This document shows, piece after piece, positions 1 through 7,837 of a stretch of 51,809 bases of DNA. The DNA is taken from positions 1 to 51,809 of the forward strand of contig JASFWK010000005.1 of the NCBI GenBank assembly GCA_050049355.1, in the 5' to 3' direction. This stretch comes from JASFWK01 sp050049355. Its GTDB lineage: Bacteria > Chloroflexota > Anaerolineae > B4-G1 > DUEL01. A model generated the notes under the pieces. That model was not told the origin of the DNA, did not search any database, and saw only the letters and a list, made by a program, of their open reading frames with translations. Within the stretch, counting starts at the first letter, position 1. Every line of letters begins with the position of its first letter. The position numbers and the translations under genes are program-made.

Positions 1-99
1 AGGAGGCCGAGTTCAGCTCGAAAAGTCGAGATGTATTGCTGCATTGAGTCTTGGGGCAGGTAGGATTGATCCGCTTCGAAATCCCATTCTCCGCAAGAT
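1..99. other. window edge, no gene seen
   Basis: No open frame with recognisable protein similarity and no RNA gene is visible here. It may be the downstream flank of a gene outside the window. Confidence 0.4.
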
Positions 100-127
100 T
101 TGACTTTCGCCCCAGACGTGATAAAAT
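100..127 (+). promoter_or_regulatory. predicted sigma-70-type promoter of the S1-domain gene
   Basis: TTGACT at 100-105 and TAAAAT at 122-127 are separated by 16 bp. The predicted transcript start is near 134, giving a leader of about 210 nt before the ATG at 346. Confidence 0.55.
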
Positions 128-232
128 GGCAGCCGGTGTCAAGACACTCGCCCCGTGTGGAACGGACGTCGACCTGACCCTGTTTCATTGTTCATGTGAG
201 ACGCAGTGATAGACTCTCGGGAGTACTAACTG

Positions 233-262
233 ATGCCGGGCGACTGTTCTTTGTCCCGGCAT
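233..262 (+). promoter_or_regulatory. hairpin in the leader of the S1-domain gene
   Basis: ATGCCGGG (233-240) pairs perfectly with CCCGGCAT (255-262), and AC/GT can pair inside after a small bulge. The sequence after it (tgttgtct) is only mildly T-rich. It could be an attenuator, a translational control element or the terminator of something upstream. It lies within the predicted leader, so a regulatory role is my preference. Confidence 0.4.
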
Positions 263-345
263 TGTTGTCTACTCAGGGTGGGAGGTATCGGCGGTTGTTG
301 ATCCTCCTTGACGAGGCGGGAACATAACTATAGGAGCTAGCGGAT

Positions 346-1857
346 ATGGAGGCAGAATCTAACCACGAACCTCAACCTCAGGCCGAGCAGGTAAAGAGCA
401 TGGAGACCTTGCTTGAGAAGGAAGATGACTATGCCCCCCCAAAACCTGGGGAGATCCGAACGGCGACGGTCATCGAGATTGGCGCCGATGGAGCCCTGGT
501 AGACATCGGCTTCAAGCGCGAGGGCTTTGTTTCCCAAGACGACCTCCAGAAGGTGCAGGGTGCCGACATGGAGGAGGTGCAGGAGGGAGAAGAGGTGCCT
601 GTGCTTATCCTGCGCCCCACGACTGGGGAAGGGTACTTGCCTGTTTCTATTCATAAGGCTCGTCTGGCCGAGGATTGGCTCCAGGCCGAGGAGCTGCTGG
701 AGAGTGGGGAGATCTTCGAGGCGGAAATATCCGGCTACAATCGAGGGGGACTCACCGTACAGTTTGGGAAGATCAGAGGCTTCATTCCGCTCTCACATGT
801 CGTTGGTATTCCCCGGCATCTCCAGGGAGAGAAGCGCAGGGAACGACTCAAGAAACTGGTGGGCCGAGAAGTAGGCTTGAAGGTTATCGAGGTCAATCGG
901 CAGCGTCGCCGACTCATCTTGTCGCAAAGGCGGGCCTACCGCGCGTGGCAGGAAATGCGAAAGCGAGAGCTGCTGGAGGAGCTGCAGGAGGGAGAGCACC
1001 GTCGTGGTTCTGTCACCGGCCTAACTGACTTTGGCGCCTTCGTGGATTTGGGTGGCGCTGATGGCCTTGTCCACATCTCGGAGTTGTCGTGGGGGCGGAT
1101 AGACCACCCGCGCGAGGTGGTAGGAATCGGGGACGAGGTAGAGGTGGTGGTGCTCGAGGTGAACCGGAAACGTGGGCGTATCTCCCTGAGTCTTAAGGAG
1201 ACTCAGGAGGATCCTTGGAAATCGGTGGACGAGTCTTACCATAGGGGAGACTTGGTTGAAGGAAAAGTGACCCACGTCGCTGACATTGGTGCCTTCGTGG
1301 AGCTGGAGCCGGGCATAGAGGGATTGCTGCACGTGAGCGAGTTGGTGGGCGCACCGGCGGTGAAGGCGGAGGAGGTGGTGCATGCCGGTGACGAGGTGCT
1401 GCTGAAGGTAATCCGCGTGGAGAAGGACCGCCGCCGGATCGGACTCAGCGCCCGGCGAGTGCGAAGAGAGGAATGGGAGCGCTGGACGGTTGAGAGGAGA
1501 CGCCGTGAGGCTGAAGCCGTCGAGGCAGCCGAGGAAGAAGACGTCCCCTTGGCAGAAGAGGCGGAGACGGAGCCGGCTGAGGAGGTAGTTGCCTCGGAAG
1601 GCGAGATTGAGGCGGTGGAGCCGGCGGAGGAAGAGGAGGAGACTCCCTCAGTCGATGAGGCCGAAGCTGCAGAATCTGTTCGGGAGGTCGAAAAGGGTTC
1701 GGGCCGCGAGTCCGAGGCCGCAGAGGAGACTTCGTCAACAGACGAGTCCGAGGCAGACGAGCCAGATCAGCCAGCCGAAGAAGAGGAGAGTACCTCAGCT
1801 GACGAAGCTGAGGACAGCGGCTTGGCTGCGGATGAGCAAGAGGACGAGGAAGCCTAG
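346..1857 (+). CDS. S1 RNA-binding domain protein (ribosomal protein S1-like)
   Basis: 503 aa with four consecutive S1/OB-fold repeats, roughly residues 34-104, 121-190, 216-286 and 300-370. The third and fourth are most canonical (F-G-A-F-V-D-L ... G-L-V-H-I-S-E-L and I-G-A-F-V-E-L ... G-L-L-H-V-S-E-L). After residue 385 comes a Glu/Ala-rich tail of about 115 residues that looks disordered. Four S1 repeats resemble the short S1 homologues of Gram-positive bacteria rather than six-domain RpsA. The expected role is binding mRNA at the ribosome or in RNA turnover. The start is supported by AGGAG at 332-336. It is followed by infA, so both may belong to a translation-related unit. The acidic tail is unlike the basic or neutral ends usual in the family and could mediate protein contacts (inference). 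Confidence 0.9.
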   Translation: MEAESNHEPQPQAEQVKSMETLLEKEDDYAPPKPGEIRTATVIEIGADGALVDIGFKREGFVSQDDLQKVQGADMEEVQEGEEVPVLILRPTTGEGYLPVSIHKARLAEDWLQAEELLESGEIFEAEISGYNRGGLTVQFGKIRGFIPLSHVVGIPRHLQGEKRRERLKKLVGREVGLKVIEVNRQRRRLILSQRRAYRAWQEMRKRELLEELQEGEHRRGSVTGLTDFGAFVDLGGADGLVHISELSWGRIDHPREVVGIGDEVEVVVLEVNRKRGRISLSLKETQEDPWKSVDESYHRGDLVEGKVTHVADIGAFVELEPGIEGLLHVSELVGAPAVKAEEVVHAGDEVLLKVIRVEKDRRRIGLSARRVRREEWERWTVERRRREAEAVEAAEEEDVPLAEEAETEPAEEVVASEGEIEAVEPAEEEEETPSVDEAEAAESVREVEKGSGRESEAAEETSSTDESEADEPDQPAEEEESTSADEAEDSGLAADEQEDEEA

Positions 1858-1870
1858 CACGGAGCTTGAG

Positions 1871-1913
1871 GAACATGCCTCCGGGGCGGCGGGTAACCCG
1901 AGTGGGCATGTTC
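1871..1913 (+). promoter_or_regulatory. two-tier stem-loop between the S1 gene and infA
   Basis: GAACATGCC (1871-1879) is exactly complementary to GGCATGTTC (1905-1913). The 25-nt interval contains a second hairpin, CGGG/CCCG with a TAA loop (1890-1900). No T-run follows, so it is not a standard terminator. It ends 21 nt before the infA start and may be an infA leader structure or an RNA processing site. Confidence 0.45.
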
Positions 1914-1934
1914 TGCCAGCAAAGGTAGCACGCC

Positions 1935-2177
1935 GTGGGCAAGAAGGAAGAGAAGGTCGAGGTCAAAGGGACGGTCGTCGAGGCTCTGCCTGGTACCCAG
2001 TTCCGGGTGCGGCTTGATACTGGGCAGGAGGTGCTGGCCTACCTCTCAGGCAAGATGAGGAAGTACTACATCCGTGTCCTCCTGGGGGATCGAGTGAAGG
2101 TGGAGCTCTCTCCATATGACCTGAGACGCGGTAGGATCGTCTACCGATACAAGCGCAGTTTTGAGGACGAGGAATAG
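1935..2177 (+). CDS. infA: translation initiation factor IF-1
   Basis: 80 aa, a single S1-like OB-fold domain. The stretch from G-T-V-V-E-A-L-P to L-S-G-K-M-R-K-Y-Y-I-R, and then G-D-R-V-K-V-E-L-S-P-Y-D-L-R-R-G-R-I-V-Y-R, matches IF-1 almost throughout. It is about eight residues longer than the usual 72, split between a Lys/Glu-rich N terminus and an acidic C-terminal end. IF-1 binds the A site of the 30S subunit during initiation. The start codon is GTG, with a weak purine-rich AAAGGT at 1921-1926. infA usually sits in the large ribosomal protein operon, but here it follows an S1-domain gene by 77 bp with a stem-loop between, so it may be a second IF-1 copy or a relocated gene. Confidence 0.93.
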   Translation: MGKKEEKVEVKGTVVEALPGTQFRVRLDTGQEVLAYLSGKMRKYYIRVLLGDRVKVELSPYDLRRGRIVYRYKRSFEDEE

Positions 2178-2245
2178 CATCTAGGCAGGTAGCCCGCACG
2201 CCTCGCGAGCGAGTGTCCTGCTGGGGCGTCGGCCCAGGGGAGAGG

Positions 2246-3325
2246 ATGGAATTGGTCTATCGTCGCTTGAGGCGGCGGCTGGACACCATACCCAACGGTT
2301 TTCCGGCTACTGAGAGTGGCGTTGAACTGCGCCTCCTGGCCAAGATCTTCACCCTACAGGAGGCCGAACTGGCGGCTGAGATGCGGTTGAGGTACGAGAC
2401 GGCCGAGGACATAGCCGCTAGCACCGGAGCTGATCCCAAGGTCGCTTATCAGACCCTCAAGGGCATGGCTCGAAAGGGCCTCATCCGTGCCCGCCGGGGG
2501 GATGAGGGGCTGATGTTTGCCCTTATGCCGTTCGTAGTCGGCGTCTACGAGGAGCAACTCCCACGCATGGACGTTGAGCTGGCAGCGCTGGCGGAGCAGT
2601 ACTTCCGTGAGACCGGTGGCGAGACGATCCTGGACACCCCGCCTCCGATTCATCGAGTGATCCCCGTCGAAGAGGCCATACCCTTCGATCTTGAAGTCTT
2701 TCCGTATGAGCGCGCCGCTGCCTTGGTGGAGAGTGCGCGCTCGTGGGGTGTGCGTGACTGCATCTGCCGGGTGCAGCGGAGGCTTGTCGGCAACGAATGC
2801 GATTATCCGCTGGAGGCGTGCCTTGTGCTGGCCCCGGTGGAGGGAGCCTTTCGGGGAGACGGCCCCACCCGACCTCTCAGCAAGGAGCAAGCGCTGGAGC
2901 TTCTGAGAGAGACGGAGGAAGCCGGACTCGTACACTCCACCGGCAACTTCCGTGACCGTCACTACTACATTTGCAACTGCTGCACCTGCTGTTGCGCCGT
3001 TCTGCGAGGTCTGGTTGAGCATGGGGTGCCTACCGCTGTGGCTCGCTCCGGCTTCCGCTCCGCCGTGGACGCCGAAATCTGCTCCGGCTGCGGTGCGTGT
3101 GTTGAGCGGTGCCCCTTCGAGGCGCTGTCGGTACCTGAAGAGATCTGCAGAGTGGATCACGCTCGCTGCTTGGGCTGTGGCGTGTGTGCCAGCTCCTGTC
3201 CCACTGGGGCACTAGGGCTGGAGCGGCTCCCCGCTGCTGAGGTGACTCCGCCTCCGGCCAACATCCAGGAGTGGGCACTCCAGCGAGCGCAGGCGCGAGG
3301 CATCTCCCCGGAGGAAATCCTCTAG
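2246..3325 (+). CDS. 2x[4Fe-4S] ferredoxin-domain protein with winged-helix-like N terminus
   Basis: 359 aa from the ATG at 2246, chosen over an upstream GTG (2213) because AGGGGAG lies just before it. Residues about 45-90 look like a winged helix (T-A-E-D-I-A-A-S-T-G-A ... L-K-G-M-A-R-K-G-L-I). A middle region has scattered cysteines, including D-C-I-C-R near 171 and a dense C-N-C-C-T-C-C-C run near 243-250. The C terminus carries two classical clusters, C-S-G-C-G-A-C-V-E-R-C-P and C-L-G-C-G-V-C-A-S-S-C-P. The family is widespread in anaerobes and its function is not established. It may be a redox-sensing regulator or an electron carrier with a DNA-binding-like N terminus. No partner oxidoreductase is adjacent. 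No signal peptide is seen, so it should be cytoplasmic. Confidence 0.8.
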   Translation: MELVYRRLRRRLDTIPNGFPATESGVELRLLAKIFTLQEAELAAEMRLRYETAEDIAASTGADPKVAYQTLKGMARKGLIRARRGDEGLMFALMPFVVGVYEEQLPRMDVELAALAEQYFRETGGETILDTPPPIHRVIPVEEAIPFDLEVFPYERAAALVESARSWGVRDCICRVQRRLVGNECDYPLEACLVLAPVEGAFRGDGPTRPLSKEQALELLRETEEAGLVHSTGNFRDRHYYICNCCTCCCAVLRGLVEHGVPTAVARSGFRSAVDAEICSGCGACVERCPFEALSVPEEICRVDHARCLGCGVCASSCPTGALGLERLPAAEVTPPPANIQEWALQRAQARGISPEEIL

Positions 3326-3370
3326 CGCGTTCCTCTGAGCGAATCTCGTGCCAGCCGATGCATCTTCCTC

Positions 3371-3399
3371 TTGCCACTCTTTCCCTTCTGCGGTACACT
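3371..3399 (+). promoter_or_regulatory. promoter for a probably leaderless radical SAM mRNA
   Basis: TTGCCA (3371-3376) and TACACT (3394-3399) are 17 bp apart. The -10 box ends 10 nt before the ATG at 3410, so transcription should start within about four bases of the start codon. No Shine-Dalgarno sequence is present. Confidence 0.5.
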
Positions 3400-3409
3400 A
3401 GCTGCTACT

Positions 3410-5158
3410 ATGTCTACATCAGACTTAATCCTGCTACACGCACCGAGCGTCTATGACTTCAGGCAGCGAGCTACACTGTGGGGGCCCATCTCCGATGTGG
3501 TTCCCTCCACTCCCATCTACGATATGTACCCCGTTGGCTTTGCCACTCTCAGCGACTATCTGGAGCGGCATGGCTTTCGCACGCGGATCGTAAACCTGGC
3601 AGTGCGCATGCTGCGGTCGGAGTCGTTCGACGCTGAGAGATTCATCGCTGGTCTCCGAGCCCGCGCCTTTGGCGTGGATCTCCACTGGCTGGCTCACGCA
3701 CAGGGGGCCTTGGAGGTGGCACAGATGGTGCGTCAGCACCATCCGCAGACGCCGATTCTCTTTGGAGGTTTCTCAGCCACCTACTACCATGAGGAGCTGA
3801 TTCGCTATCCCCAGGTGGACTACGTAGTACGTGGGGATTCCACTGAGGAGCCGTTGCGGCAGCTCTTGGAGTGCCTGCGCACGGGCCAGCAGCCGGTGGA
3901 GGTGCCCAATCTCACCTGGAAGGATTGGGCAGGCCATGTTCGCGTAAACCCACAGAGCTACCTGCCGGCTGACCTGAGCCACATTCAGCCGGGCTTCAGT
4001 CAGATGGTCCGGTCTGTTGTACGGGATCGAGACTTGGTCTCCTCCGCCCCCTTCAGGCGCTGGTTGGACTATCCCATCATGGCCGTGCTGACGGTGCGCG
4101 GCTGCACTCAGCACTGTGCCGTGTGCGGTGGGTGTGCCGAAGGGCACAATGTCATGTCTGGACGCACGCGGCCGGCCTTCCGCAGCCCGGAGGATCTCGC
4201 TCAGGACGTGCGCGAGGCCCGCCGCATAAGCCGCGGACCGATCTTCATCCTGGGCGAGCTGCGTCTTGCGGGAATGGACTACGCCCGCCGCTTCCTCCGC
4301 GCCGTCCAAGGTGTCAGCGGCCCCTTCATGGTCGAGTTCTTCTTCCCGGTCACCCGTGACTACGCCGAACAGGTGGCCGCCGCTCTGCCCGATCTTATCG
4401 TCGAGTTCTCCCCAGATTCGCACGATCCTGCCGTTCGCAAGGCCTTGGGAAAGCACTACACCAACCAGGAGATCGAGGAGACCATCCGCAACTGCCTGGC
4501 GGTTGACTGCCGCCGCTTCGATCTGTTCTTCATGAACGGTTTGCCCCGCCAGACGCCCGACTCCGCTCTGGGGACGGTGGATTACTGCGGACACCTGCTC
4601 CAAACCTTGAATGGCGCCGGTCGTTTGATGCCCTTCGTGGCCCCCCTGGCCCCGTTCCTGGATCCAGGGAGTCCGGCCTTCGAGGATCCCACGCGGTTCG
4701 GATATCGGCTCTTCTGTCGTACGCTGGAGGATCATCGCCGGGCGCTCTTGGCGCCAACGTGGAAGCATATTCTCTCTTATGAGACCGAGTGGATGGATCG
4801 TGACACCATCGCAGCCGTCACCTACGAGGCGGGCCGCCGCATGAATCGGCTCAAGGCTCGGTATGGCCTTGTTTCTCCGGAGAAGGCAGCGGAGACGGAG
4901 GATCGAATTGAGCGAGCGGTTTCGCTGATGGCCGAGATTGATCGCTTGGTCGTCAGCTGCGCTCCCCAGCAATTGGAGCGAGAGCTGCTGTCGCTCAAGG
5001 ATCAGATTGATCGAGCCAACACCTCCACCGTCTGCGATAAGAGGGAGCTGGATGTGCCGGTGGGGCGGATCCCATTCAACGTTCTAGAGTTGGCAAGGCT
5101 GGGTCTGAGAGAGGTGGGGAGCTGGCTAGGGCTTCTTGGAAGGAACGGGAGCGCCTAG
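3410..5158 (+). CDS. B12-binding domain/radical SAM protein (Ta0216-like)
   Basis: 582 aa from ATG 3410. Residues 1-170 look like a cobalamin-binding Rossmann domain (P-I-L-F-G-G-F-S-A-T, then V-D-Y-V-V-R-G-D-S-T-E-E-P). The radical SAM cluster motif C-T-Q-H-C-A-V-C (CxxxCxxC, near residues 232-239) follows. A long C-terminal part has no motif I can name. The N-terminal block (L-L-H-A-P-S-V-Y-D-F ... G-P-I-S-D-V-V-P-S) fits what I recall of the TIGR04190/Ta0216 family, whose substrate is unknown. It should use a [4Fe-4S] cluster and S-adenosylmethionine. The TTG at 3371 would add 13 residues but falls on the predicted -35 box, so the ATG is preferred. The stop codon overlaps that of the convergent next gene. 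Confidence 0.85.
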   Translation: MSTSDLILLHAPSVYDFRQRATLWGPISDVVPSTPIYDMYPVGFATLSDYLERHGFRTRIVNLAVRMLRSESFDAERFIAGLRARAFGVDLHWLAHAQGALEVAQMVRQHHPQTPILFGGFSATYYHEELIRYPQVDYVVRGDSTEEPLRQLLECLRTGQQPVEVPNLTWKDWAGHVRVNPQSYLPADLSHIQPGFSQMVRSVVRDRDLVSSAPFRRWLDYPIMAVLTVRGCTQHCAVCGGCAEGHNVMSGRTRPAFRSPEDLAQDVREARRISRGPIFILGELRLAGMDYARRFLRAVQGVSGPFMVEFFFPVTRDYAEQVAAALPDLIVEFSPDSHDPAVRKALGKHYTNQEIEETIRNCLAVDCRRFDLFFMNGLPRQTPDSALGTVDYCGHLLQTLNGAGRLMPFVAPLAPFLDPGSPAFEDPTRFGYRLFCRTLEDHRRALLAPTWKHILSYETEWMDRDTIAAVTYEAGRRMNRLKARYGLVSPEKAAETEDRIERAVSLMAEIDRLVVSCAPQQLERELLSLKDQIDRANTSTVCDKRELDVPVGRIPFNVLELARLGLREVGSWLGLLGRNGSA

Positions 5159-6006
5159 CTGAGGGATCGTGAGGTGAGCGTGAGCAGGGTCACCTCCGGC
5201 CGACAGTTTAGGCGGACTGGCGGTGCCACCAGCCCAACCCCCCGGGTGACGTACAGCTGCATCTGCCCGATCCGATAGAGACCGGCTGGGTATCGCTGGC
5301 CCAGATAAGGAAGGAGCGGTGGCCCCAGCAGAGGGATATGAACCTGTCCGCCATGGCTGTGACCAGAGAGCTGGAGCATCACTCGGCCATCGGCAGCGGC
5401 TCGGTCGGCGAAATCGGGCTCGTGGGCCAGGAGTAGCACTGTGGCGTCCGGCGTCACCTCAGACAGTGTCCTCTCCAGGTCGGCCTGCTGCTCCCACACG
5501 TCGTCCACCCCGGCCAGCCAGAGGCCTTCGTTCACCTCCAGGGCTTGATTCCTGAGCACCTCTATCCCCGCCACCTCTGCCAGGGTCCTTGCCACCCTCT
5601 CCGCGTTGGTCCAGTGATCGTGGTTCCCCAGACAAGCATAGATCCCGCCGGGGGCCTGCATACGTGCGAGCTCGTCGGCGCAGGACTGGATGAAGGCGGC
5701 TGACTGGGAGACGAAATCGCCGACCAGGAGGATCAGGTCTGGATTCCCCGCCTGCGCCAAATCCACGGCTCGAGCGACCTGTCCCTGCGTGACATGAGGA
5801 CCTCGATGAAGATCGGCGAGGAGTGCCAGCTTGGATCCTTCCAGGTGTGCTGGCAAGCCCTCCAGGTTGACCTCCACCTGCCTCAAGGCCAGCCAGTGTG
5901 GCTCGATCAGATGCGCGTAGACAGAACTGCCCGCTGAGGCTAGGGCAGCAGCTCCCAAGCTCCCCAGCGTCCTTCTCAGGAACTGACGACGAGAGATTCG
6001 CCCCAT
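5155..6006 (-). CDS. Tat-exported metallophosphoesterase (YkuE/YaeI-like)
   Basis: 283 aa calcineurin-like phosphoesterase. The N terminus is a twin-arginine signal (S-R-R-Q-F-L-R-R-T near 5-13, then an Ala/Gly-rich hydrophobic segment to about 31), so it is probably folded, metal-loaded and then exported. Metal-ligand motifs are in order: D65-x-H67, G-D97-F, G-N128-H129-D, a His in A-H-E-P-D-F, and G-H-S-H-G-G-Q near 215. Related proteins hydrolyse lipid-linked phosphodiesters such as UDP-diacylglucosamine at the membrane, but the true substrate here is unknown. It is a single gene, convergent with the radical SAM gene and divergent from the ABC transporter genes. It has no SD, and a TATAAT box sits 9 nt before the ATG, which suggests leaderless translation. 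Confidence 0.88.
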   Translation of the reverse strand: MGRISRRQFLRRTLGSLGAAALASAGSSVYAHLIEPHWLALRQVEVNLEGLPAHLEGSKLALLADLHRGPHVTQGQVARAVDLAQAGNPDLILLVGDFVSQSAAFIQSCADELARMQAPGGIYACLGNHDHWTNAERVARTLAEVAGIEVLRNQALEVNEGLWLAGVDDVWEQQADLERTLSEVTPDATVLLLAHEPDFADRAAADGRVMLQLSGHSHGGQVHIPLLGPPLLPYLGQRYPAGLYRIGQMQLYVTRGVGLVAPPVRLNCRPEVTLLTLTSRSLS

Positions 6007-6015
6007 TGCAGACCG

Positions 6016-6021
6016 ATTATA
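6016..6021 (-). promoter_or_regulatory. -10 box of the phosphoesterase gene
   Basis: TATAAT on the minus strand lies 9 nt before the ATG (6006). No convincing -35 hexamer is visible at 16-18 bp. Transcription from it would start about three bases before the ATG. Confidence 0.45.
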
Positions 6022-6074
6022 GCTCCTTTGCTGCCGACAGACCAGTGATCATCGACCGATGGCGGGGTGTCCCT

Positions 6075-6102
6075 TTCTTGACGGGTATGGGTGTGGTATA
6101 AT
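6075..6102 (+). promoter_or_regulatory. extended -10 promoter of the peptide-binding protein gene
   Basis: A perfect extended -10 box (TGG-TATAAT, -10 at 6097-6102) has TTCTTG at 6075-6080 as a 16-bp-spaced -35. TTGACG at 6078-6083 is nearer consensus but only 13 bp away. A strong AGGAGGT SD (6136-6142) precedes the ATG at 6147. Confidence 0.6.
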
Positions 6103-6146
6103 CTCTCCGGCTATCAAGAGTCAACAGGGCGCAACAGGAGGTATCA

Positions 6147-7754
6147 ATGCGACGTCTCTTACTGCTCATGACACTGATGGGGGTCTTGCTGAGCGGTTGC
6201 ACTTGGCGGCGCTCCGGCTCGACATCGGCCTTGCCTGCGGAGACATCGGAGCCAACACGCCGCATCGTCTACGGCCTCACGCTGGCTCCCTCTGGGATTG
6301 ATCCCCACGTCAACGCCTCGTCGGAACTGGGCATCCCCCTGACCTCGGTCTACGACACTCTGGTCTGTCAGGACTCGCAGACCGGCGAGTTCGTCGCTGG
6401 CCTCGCCGACCGGTGGGGAGTCTCTGAGGATGGGCGGGTCTATACCTTCCACTTGCGGCAGGGGGTCACCTTTCACGACGGTACGCCCTTCAACGCAGAG
6501 GCGGTCCTCTTCAATCTAGAGCGAATCACCAGCCCGGAGCTGGAGTCCCAGAAGGCTCGCTTCATGCTGGGCCCGTACAATGAGACGGAAGTTGTGGATG
6601 AGTACACGGTCCGCATCCACCTGAGTGAACCCTTTGCCCCTCTCCTGGACGCGCTGAGTCAGGTCTATCTTGGGATGGCCTCCCCAACAGCGGTTGAGAA
6701 GTGGGGCGACGAGTACCAACTGCACCAGGTGGGCACGGGCCCCTTCGAGTTTGTCGAGTATGTGCCGGGAGACCACCTCCTGTTGCGGCGCAATCCGGAG
6801 TATGGCTGGGCCCCTTCGCTCTACGAGCACGGAACCGCCCAGGTGGACGAGGTGGAGTTTCGCTTCTTCACCGACCCGGCCACCCGCTCCCCAGCACTGG
6901 AGACAGGGGACGCGGACGTGATGGGGGAGATCCCTCCACAGGACGCTGCTCGGCTCCAGGAGAATTCTGATTTTCGAGTGGAGTCGGTGCGCATCCCTGG
7001 TGCCTCACTGATGCTCTTTCTGAACACTGCCCGCCCGCCGCTGGACGACCTTCGGATACGACGGGCGCTTCTCTACGGGACCGATCGGGAGGCCATCGTC
7101 TCTGCCATCTTTCGAGACACTTCGCCGGTTGCGTATGGTCCGCTGGCGGCGGTGACCTTCGGCTATGACCCGGCTGTGCAAGATGTGTATCCCTACGACC
7201 CGACCCAGGCGGCAGCGCTGCTTGAGGAAGCAGGCTGGACCGACTCCGATGGCGACCGGCTGCGTGATCGGGAAGGGGAGCCGCTCAGCCTCGATCTCTA
7301 CTTGATGGGCTGGGGATACATGCCCGAGGTCGGCCAGCTGATTGCCGCGCAGTGGGCAGAGCTGGGGATCGGCGTGGAGAGCCAGGTGGTTAGTTACCCG
7401 GAGGCGCTTGAGGTGGCGGGTGAGGGGCAGCATCACGTGATTCCCTTCGTCCTCTCAGGCAGCGACCCCGACATCTTGCGCAAGTTCTTTCATTCTCAGG
7501 CCGTTTTCAACTGGGCCTTGGTGGATGATCCGCAGATGGACAGATGGTTGGAGGATGCGACTCGAATCTCGGATCGCGAGCAGCGGGCTGCACTCTACAG
7601 CCGGGTACAGCTGCGGGTGATGGACGACGCGTTGATCATCCCGATTCGCGACTATGTTAATCTGAACGGGGTGAGCAACCGTGTGCAGGGGCTTCGCTTC
7701 GACGCCCAGGGGTGGTTTCCCTGGTTGGTCGACGTGACGGTTGAGATGCCGTGA
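6147..7754 (+). CDS. ABC transporter substrate-binding lipoprotein, peptide/nickel family (SBP_bac_5)
   Basis: 535 aa. It has a lipoprotein signal peptide with lipobox L-L-S-G-C (Cys18). The mature protein has the family 5 solute-binding pattern: D-P-H-V-N near the start, L-A-D-R-W-G-V-S-E-D-G-R-V-Y-T-F-H-L-R-Q-G, F-H-D-G-T-P-F-N-A-E, then G-T-G-P-F-E-F. These proteins capture oligopeptides, dipeptides, nickel chelates or sugars outside the membrane and hand them to DppB/DppC-type permeases, which follow directly. The ligand cannot be told from sequence. An 83-bp gap separates it from the first permease. No dppD/dppF-type ATPase gene lies in the cluster. Confidence 0.92.
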   Translation: MRRLLLLMTLMGVLLSGCTWRRSGSTSALPAETSEPTRRIVYGLTLAPSGIDPHVNASSELGIPLTSVYDTLVCQDSQTGEFVAGLADRWGVSEDGRVYTFHLRQGVTFHDGTPFNAEAVLFNLERITSPELESQKARFMLGPYNETEVVDEYTVRIHLSEPFAPLLDALSQVYLGMASPTAVEKWGDEYQLHQVGTGPFEFVEYVPGDHLLLRRNPEYGWAPSLYEHGTAQVDEVEFRFFTDPATRSPALETGDADVMGEIPPQDAARLQENSDFRVESVRIPGASLMLFLNTARPPLDDLRIRRALLYGTDREAIVSAIFRDTSPVAYGPLAAVTFGYDPAVQDVYPYDPTQAAALLEEAGWTDSDGDRLRDREGEPLSLDLYLMGWGYMPEVGQLIAAQWAELGIGVESQVVSYPEALEVAGEGQHHVIPFVLSGSDPDILRKFFHSQAVFNWALVDDPQMDRWLEDATRISDREQRAALYSRVQLRVMDDALIIPIRDYVNLNGVSNRVQGLRFDAQGWFPWLVDVTVEMP

Positions 7755-7837
7755 TACGTGATGTGCGGCACGAAGCGCAAGGCGGCACATCCACCGCGCG
7801 CCACGTGTTGCGTTCTCCTTGATCTTGGTGCCATGCG

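Noticed and set aside
6078..6102. TTGACG with TATAAT as a standard promoter
   Set aside because: The spacer is 13 bp, too short for sigma-70; the extended -10 with TTCTTG is preferred.
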